Shown: piece by piece, positions 60,637-64,000 of the stretch
How the letters are laid out: the number at the start of each line of letters is the position of its first letter
Position numbering within the stretch: position 1 is the first letter of the stretch
Origin: Protoeuglena noctilucae
Taxonomy: Eukaryota; Chlorophyta; Pedinophyceae; Marsupiomonadales; Marsupiomonadaceae
DNA length: 64,000 nucleotides
Assembly: GCA_958009085.1 (NCBI GenBank)
Contig: OY253673.1
Coordinates: 992,001-1,056,000, forward strand
Direction: 5' to 3'
Notes under the pieces: generated by a model
The model's input: the letters and a program-made list of their open reading frames with translations, nothing else
The model's database searches: none
What the model was told of the DNA's origin: nothing
Position numbers and translations under genes: made by a program

Positions 60637-63600
60637 ATGCCTCCGAAGGCGAAGCAGGGGAAGGAGGATGGGGACGGGGTGTCGCGGATTGCCATCGTCA
60701 ACCCAGACCGGTGAGCCCCCATGATTGCCTGACTCCTCACGGGGGGCTCCGGCATCGTCGCGGCGCCGCCCACCGCCCCCGCCGGCCCCCGCTGGGTCGC
60801 CGCTCCCTGGGACGACCTCACGCGTGCTGTCGCCGCTTGCGATATTGCTGGAGGGTGATTTAGTTGGGCAAAGACCGTTGCGCGAGCGGCACGCGCAGAA
60901 CGCGGCGGGATGCGCGGCACATGGGCACGCGTGCTTCGCTGCGCCGGCCAGGCCTTTTACGGCTGTCGAGGGCCCGCTCTCGCCAGTCTCGTATGCAGCC
61001 GCTGACTGGCCTCCTTCTGCTTGCACCTCGTGGCTACCGGAGGCGCATGCGCCATCCCGCTACCGCGCTGCCCTGCACGAGGCGACCCGTGTTGCTCCCG
61101 CCCCTTGCGGCGCAGGTGCAAGCCGAAGAAGTGCCGGCAGGAGTGTAAGAAGTTCTGTCCTGTCGTCAAGATCGGGAAGCTTTGCGTGGAGGCCAATCCC
61201 AACAGCAAGATAGCCTGGATTTCCGAGGAGCTGTGCATTGGCTGCGGCATTTGCGTCAAGAAGTGCCCCTTCGAGGCCATCATCATCATCAACCTGCCGA
61301 AGAACCTGGAGACGCAGGCGAGCAGTGCGCCGGGGACCGTCCGCAGCCTCTCACGCGGGCAGAGCCCAGTCGCACTAGCGGACTCTTCGTCAATGACCTG
61401 ACCCTGACCCGCGGCGCCCCCGCAGACGACGCACCGCTATGGGGCCAACACCTTCAAGCTGCACCGTCTGCCCATGCCGCGGCCGGGGCAGGTGCTGGGC
61501 CTGGTGGGCACGAACGGCATCGGCAAGTCGACGGCGCTCAAGATCCTGGGCGGAAAGCTGAAGCCCAACCTGGGTCGCTTCGACACGCCGCCGGACTGGG
61601 AGGAGATTACGCGTTACTTCCGCGGATCGGACCTGCAGAACTACTTCGTGCGCCTTCTGGAGGACGACCTCAAGGCGGCGATGAAGCCGCAGTACGTGGA
61701 CCAGATCCCCAAGGCGGTGCGGGGCAACGTGGGCACGGTGCTGAGTTCGAAGAACGACCGGGGAGCGATGGACACGCTGGTGAAGGACCTCGACTTGGAG
61801 CAGGTCATGGACCGGAACATCGAGGTGCTGTCGGGCGGGGAGCTGCAGAGGTTCGCCATCGCCGTCACGGGGTGCCAGAAGGCGGACGTGTACATGATCG
61901 ACGAGCCCAGCTCCTACCTCGACGTCCGGCAGAGGCTCAAGGTGGGCGCATGCGGATGGCGTGTCACGATTGCTTACCATGCACCAGGCATCCTTCTTCT
62001 GGTTTCAATGGCAGATATCCACTCATCGGCCTCTGTATGCTGCTGATAGCGTGCTGGTAAGGTGTCCCCATACCCCTTGCTGCGACACACCCCACAACTT
62101 GACCCACCGTGCGTTGCTCTGCCTCCTCCCCAGGCGGCCCAGGTCATCCGGGGCCTTCTAACCGACGAGTGCTACGTCATCGTCGTCGAGCACGACCTAG
62201 CCGTCCTCGACTACCTTTCGGACTTCATCTGCTGCCTGTATGGCCAGCCCGGCGCGTACGGTGTGGTGACGATGCCCTTCTCGGTGCGCGAGGGCATCAA
62301 CATCTTCCTGGCGGGGTTCGTGCCCACGGAGAACCTCAGGTTCCGGGAAACCGAGATGACCTTCAAGGTGAGAGGGCCTTATGGCCAGGGGCATTCCCTG
62401 GTCTTGACATGAGCTGCGTGGTTGCGAGGGGCGGGGGCGGTGGACGCATCGTGCAGGCCAACGCTGGCAGTGACTGATGAGTGATGATGCGATTGTGCAT
62501 TTGCAATGCAGGTGGTGGACACGGCGTTGTCGGAGGAGGAGATCCGCCGCGACCACCACTACACGTACCCTGCCATGGAGAAGACCCAGGGGTCCTTCCA
62601 CCTCAAGGTCGAGGAGGGCGAGTTCAGGTGAGATGAGTTGCTTGGGGGTGGGTGGTACTTGCTGAGTAGATGGCATGTTCAGGTGAGAGGACTTGCTTGG
62701 AGTGAATGGGAAATTCATGCTGAGGAAGCAAGTTGATTGTGCTGCTGGGGCGCACGGGGTGCCGCTTGACATCTCACGATGGTGTCACTGTGCCAAATTT
62801 ACACATCTCTGCTGTCCTCACATCACACGCCCTACCCCGCCCCCAGCAACTCGGAGATCGTGGTGCTCCTGGGGGAGAACGGGACGGGCAAGACGACGCT
62901 CATCCGCATGCTGGCCAAGATGCTCGAGCCGGACGACTGCACCGTCATGGACGACCTGCCGGGCCTGAGCGTGTCGTACAAGCCGCAGAAGATCGCACCC
63001 AAGTTCCCCGGGACCGTCCGCGAGCTCCTCATGAAGAAGATCCGGGACTCGTTCGTGCACCCGCAATTCCAGGTCAGAATGTCAGCTGCAGGGTGGCTCG
63101 GCGTGGGTGGAGGCAGGCCTGTTGCCGCGAGGGATGGGGTGTGCTTGCGGGTCAAGCGTGGGACTGCTGGGGTCAAGAGAATGGGAGAGAATAAACGCCG
63201 CGTGGTTTCAGACATGGGTGGTTTCGGCTAGTTGATCACCTCATGTTTTGACTCTTTGCTCATTCTGCCCCTCTTCCGCAGACGGACGTGCTGAAGCCCA
63301 TGATGATCGAGCAGCTCCTGGACCAGGAGCTGCAGAACCTGTCGGGAGGGGAGCTGCAGCGCGTGGGCATCACACTGGCGCTGGGCACGCCCGCCGACAT
63401 CTACCTGCTGGACGAGCCGTCGGCGTACCTGGACGCCGAGCAGCGTATCGTGACGGCCAAGGTCATCAAGAGGTGAGCGGGGTTTGAGTACATGTAAATT
63501 TGGGGTTACTTGCCGCACCAAGACAAGCCTCCCATTCCTCAGGGCAGCTGTGTAACCCATGCGACCGTCAGCATCGGTCTGTGCACCACGTGAAGGTGGT

Positions 63601-64000
63601 CCGGCTCGTGCGTCACTGCGCACGTGTCCCGCCTCCTCTCCGCAGGTTCATCATGCACGCCAAGAAGACGGCCTTCATCGTGGAGCACGACTTCATCATG
63701 GCCACCTACATGGCCGACCGCGTCATTGTCTACGAGGGCGAGCCGTCCAAGAACGCGGTGGCGCGCACCCCGCAGCCCCTCGTGCAGGGCATGAACACCT
63801 TCCTCAAGGTGAGGATGAGCTGACATGGATGGGTATGTTGTGGGGTCCGCGTGGCAGCGGGGGCGAGCTGTGCGGTGGCCGGGATGGGACCAGGCACAGG
63901 ATGGTTTCACGAGAGCTGCCGTCGATGCTGTCGACGGTATCCTTGCTCGGCACGGGAGAGGGAAATGCTGTTGCAGTCGATTCCATGAATTTGCGTCCCC
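60637..64000 (+). CDS. ABCE1: ABCE1/RLI1 ribosome-recycling ATPase, 3' end outside window
   Basis: Iron-sulfur ABC ATPase that splits 80S ribosomes after termination. Eight exons are visible: 60637-60710, 61116-61317, 61426-61941, 62134-62367, 62512-62627, 62847-63072, 63282-63473 and 63646-63808; the last part of the gene lies beyond the window. The N-terminus has two four-cysteine [4Fe-4S] motifs ([15 protein letters not shown] and [12 protein letters not shown]). Nucleotide-binding domain 1 has Walker [10 protein letters not shown], signature LSGGELQR and Walker [10 protein letters not shown]; domain 2 has [18 protein letters not shown] and LDEPSAYLD, each with its following H-loop ([12 protein letters not shown] and [11 protein letters not shown]). 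All catalytic residues are intact. The second intron starts with an apparent GC donor (CAG|GCGAGC at 61318), and the donor of the fifth exon is duplicated 55 bases downstream. Confidence 0.97.
62622..62700 (+). repeat. Duplicated 5' splice site in ABCE1, period 55
   Basis: The sequences beginning at 62622 and 62677 share GTTCAGGTGAGA followed by TTGCTTGG. The first copy is the real exon 5 donor (GAGTTCAG|GTGAGA); the second lies inside the intron and has an equally good GTGAGAGG donor. Use of the second would lengthen the exon, which meets an in-frame stop (TGA) right after the true border. Confidence 0.85.

Noticed and set aside
61941-62133. Sequence in an ABCE1 intron that resembles a PWD intron segment
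   Set aside because: Only short words such as GGCGCATGC are shared; not enough for a dispersed repeat.

Overview
This window looks like nuclear DNA of a GC-rich green alga, most likely a trebouxiophyte of the Chlorella/Auxenochlorella/Prototheca kind. Three things support this. Nearly every gene is cut by short GT-AG introns, mostly with GTGAG donors. The gene set mixes plant traits (phosphoglucan water dikinase, a plastid-type FabZ with a long N-terminal extension, plant-type COX5C, an auxin-conjugate-type amidohydrolase, a formate/nitrite transporter) with general eukaryotic ones. The standard code is used throughout. The lineage is an inference; the gene identities rest on motifs read directly from the translation.

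Layout from left to right. A repeat-rich coiled-coil protein with a likely plastid presequence (+). COX5C (-). A casein-kinase-1-like kinase (+). Mitochondrial ribosomal protein bS6m (+). Exocyst subunit Exo70 (-). Dynein light chain LC8 (+). TFIIH subunit Tfb2/p52 (-). A decayed Pif1-type helicase remnant at 14.1-15.2 kb. A formate/nitrite transporter (+). A CD39-type apyrase (-). An atypical protein kinase (-). FabZ (-). Phosphoglucan water dikinase (+). A small unknown membrane protein (-). ADAT1/Tad1 (+). An M20 IAA-amino-acid-hydrolase-like enzyme with an SDEL tail (-). A PACRG-domain protein (-). The very large TRA1/TRRAP gene (+, 17 kb, about 25 exons). SNAPC1/SNAP43 (-). A D-amino-acid-oxidase-like flavoenzyme (+). 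An unrecognised single-pass membrane protein (-). The first eight exons of ABCE1/RLI1 (+), which runs off the right edge.

No operon or single pathway links these genes. Most alternate in strand, giving head-to-head promoters of about 0.25-0.6 kb and tail-to-tail gaps that can be under 100 bases. Functional themes recur by chance: transcription (TRA1, Tfb2, SNAPC1), translation (ABCE1, bS6m, ADAT1), starch and lipid metabolism in the plastid (PWD, FabZ), and trafficking or motor parts (Exo70, LC8, PACRG).

The most unusual signal concerns splicing rather than gene content. At least a dozen introns appear to begin with GC, mostly as AG|GCGAG, and keep the reading frame and family homology across the junction. 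In three different genes an exon-intron junction has also been tandemly duplicated: a 3' splice site in TRA1 (three copies), a 3' splice site in the M20 gene (two copies) and a 5' splice site in ABCE1 (two copies).
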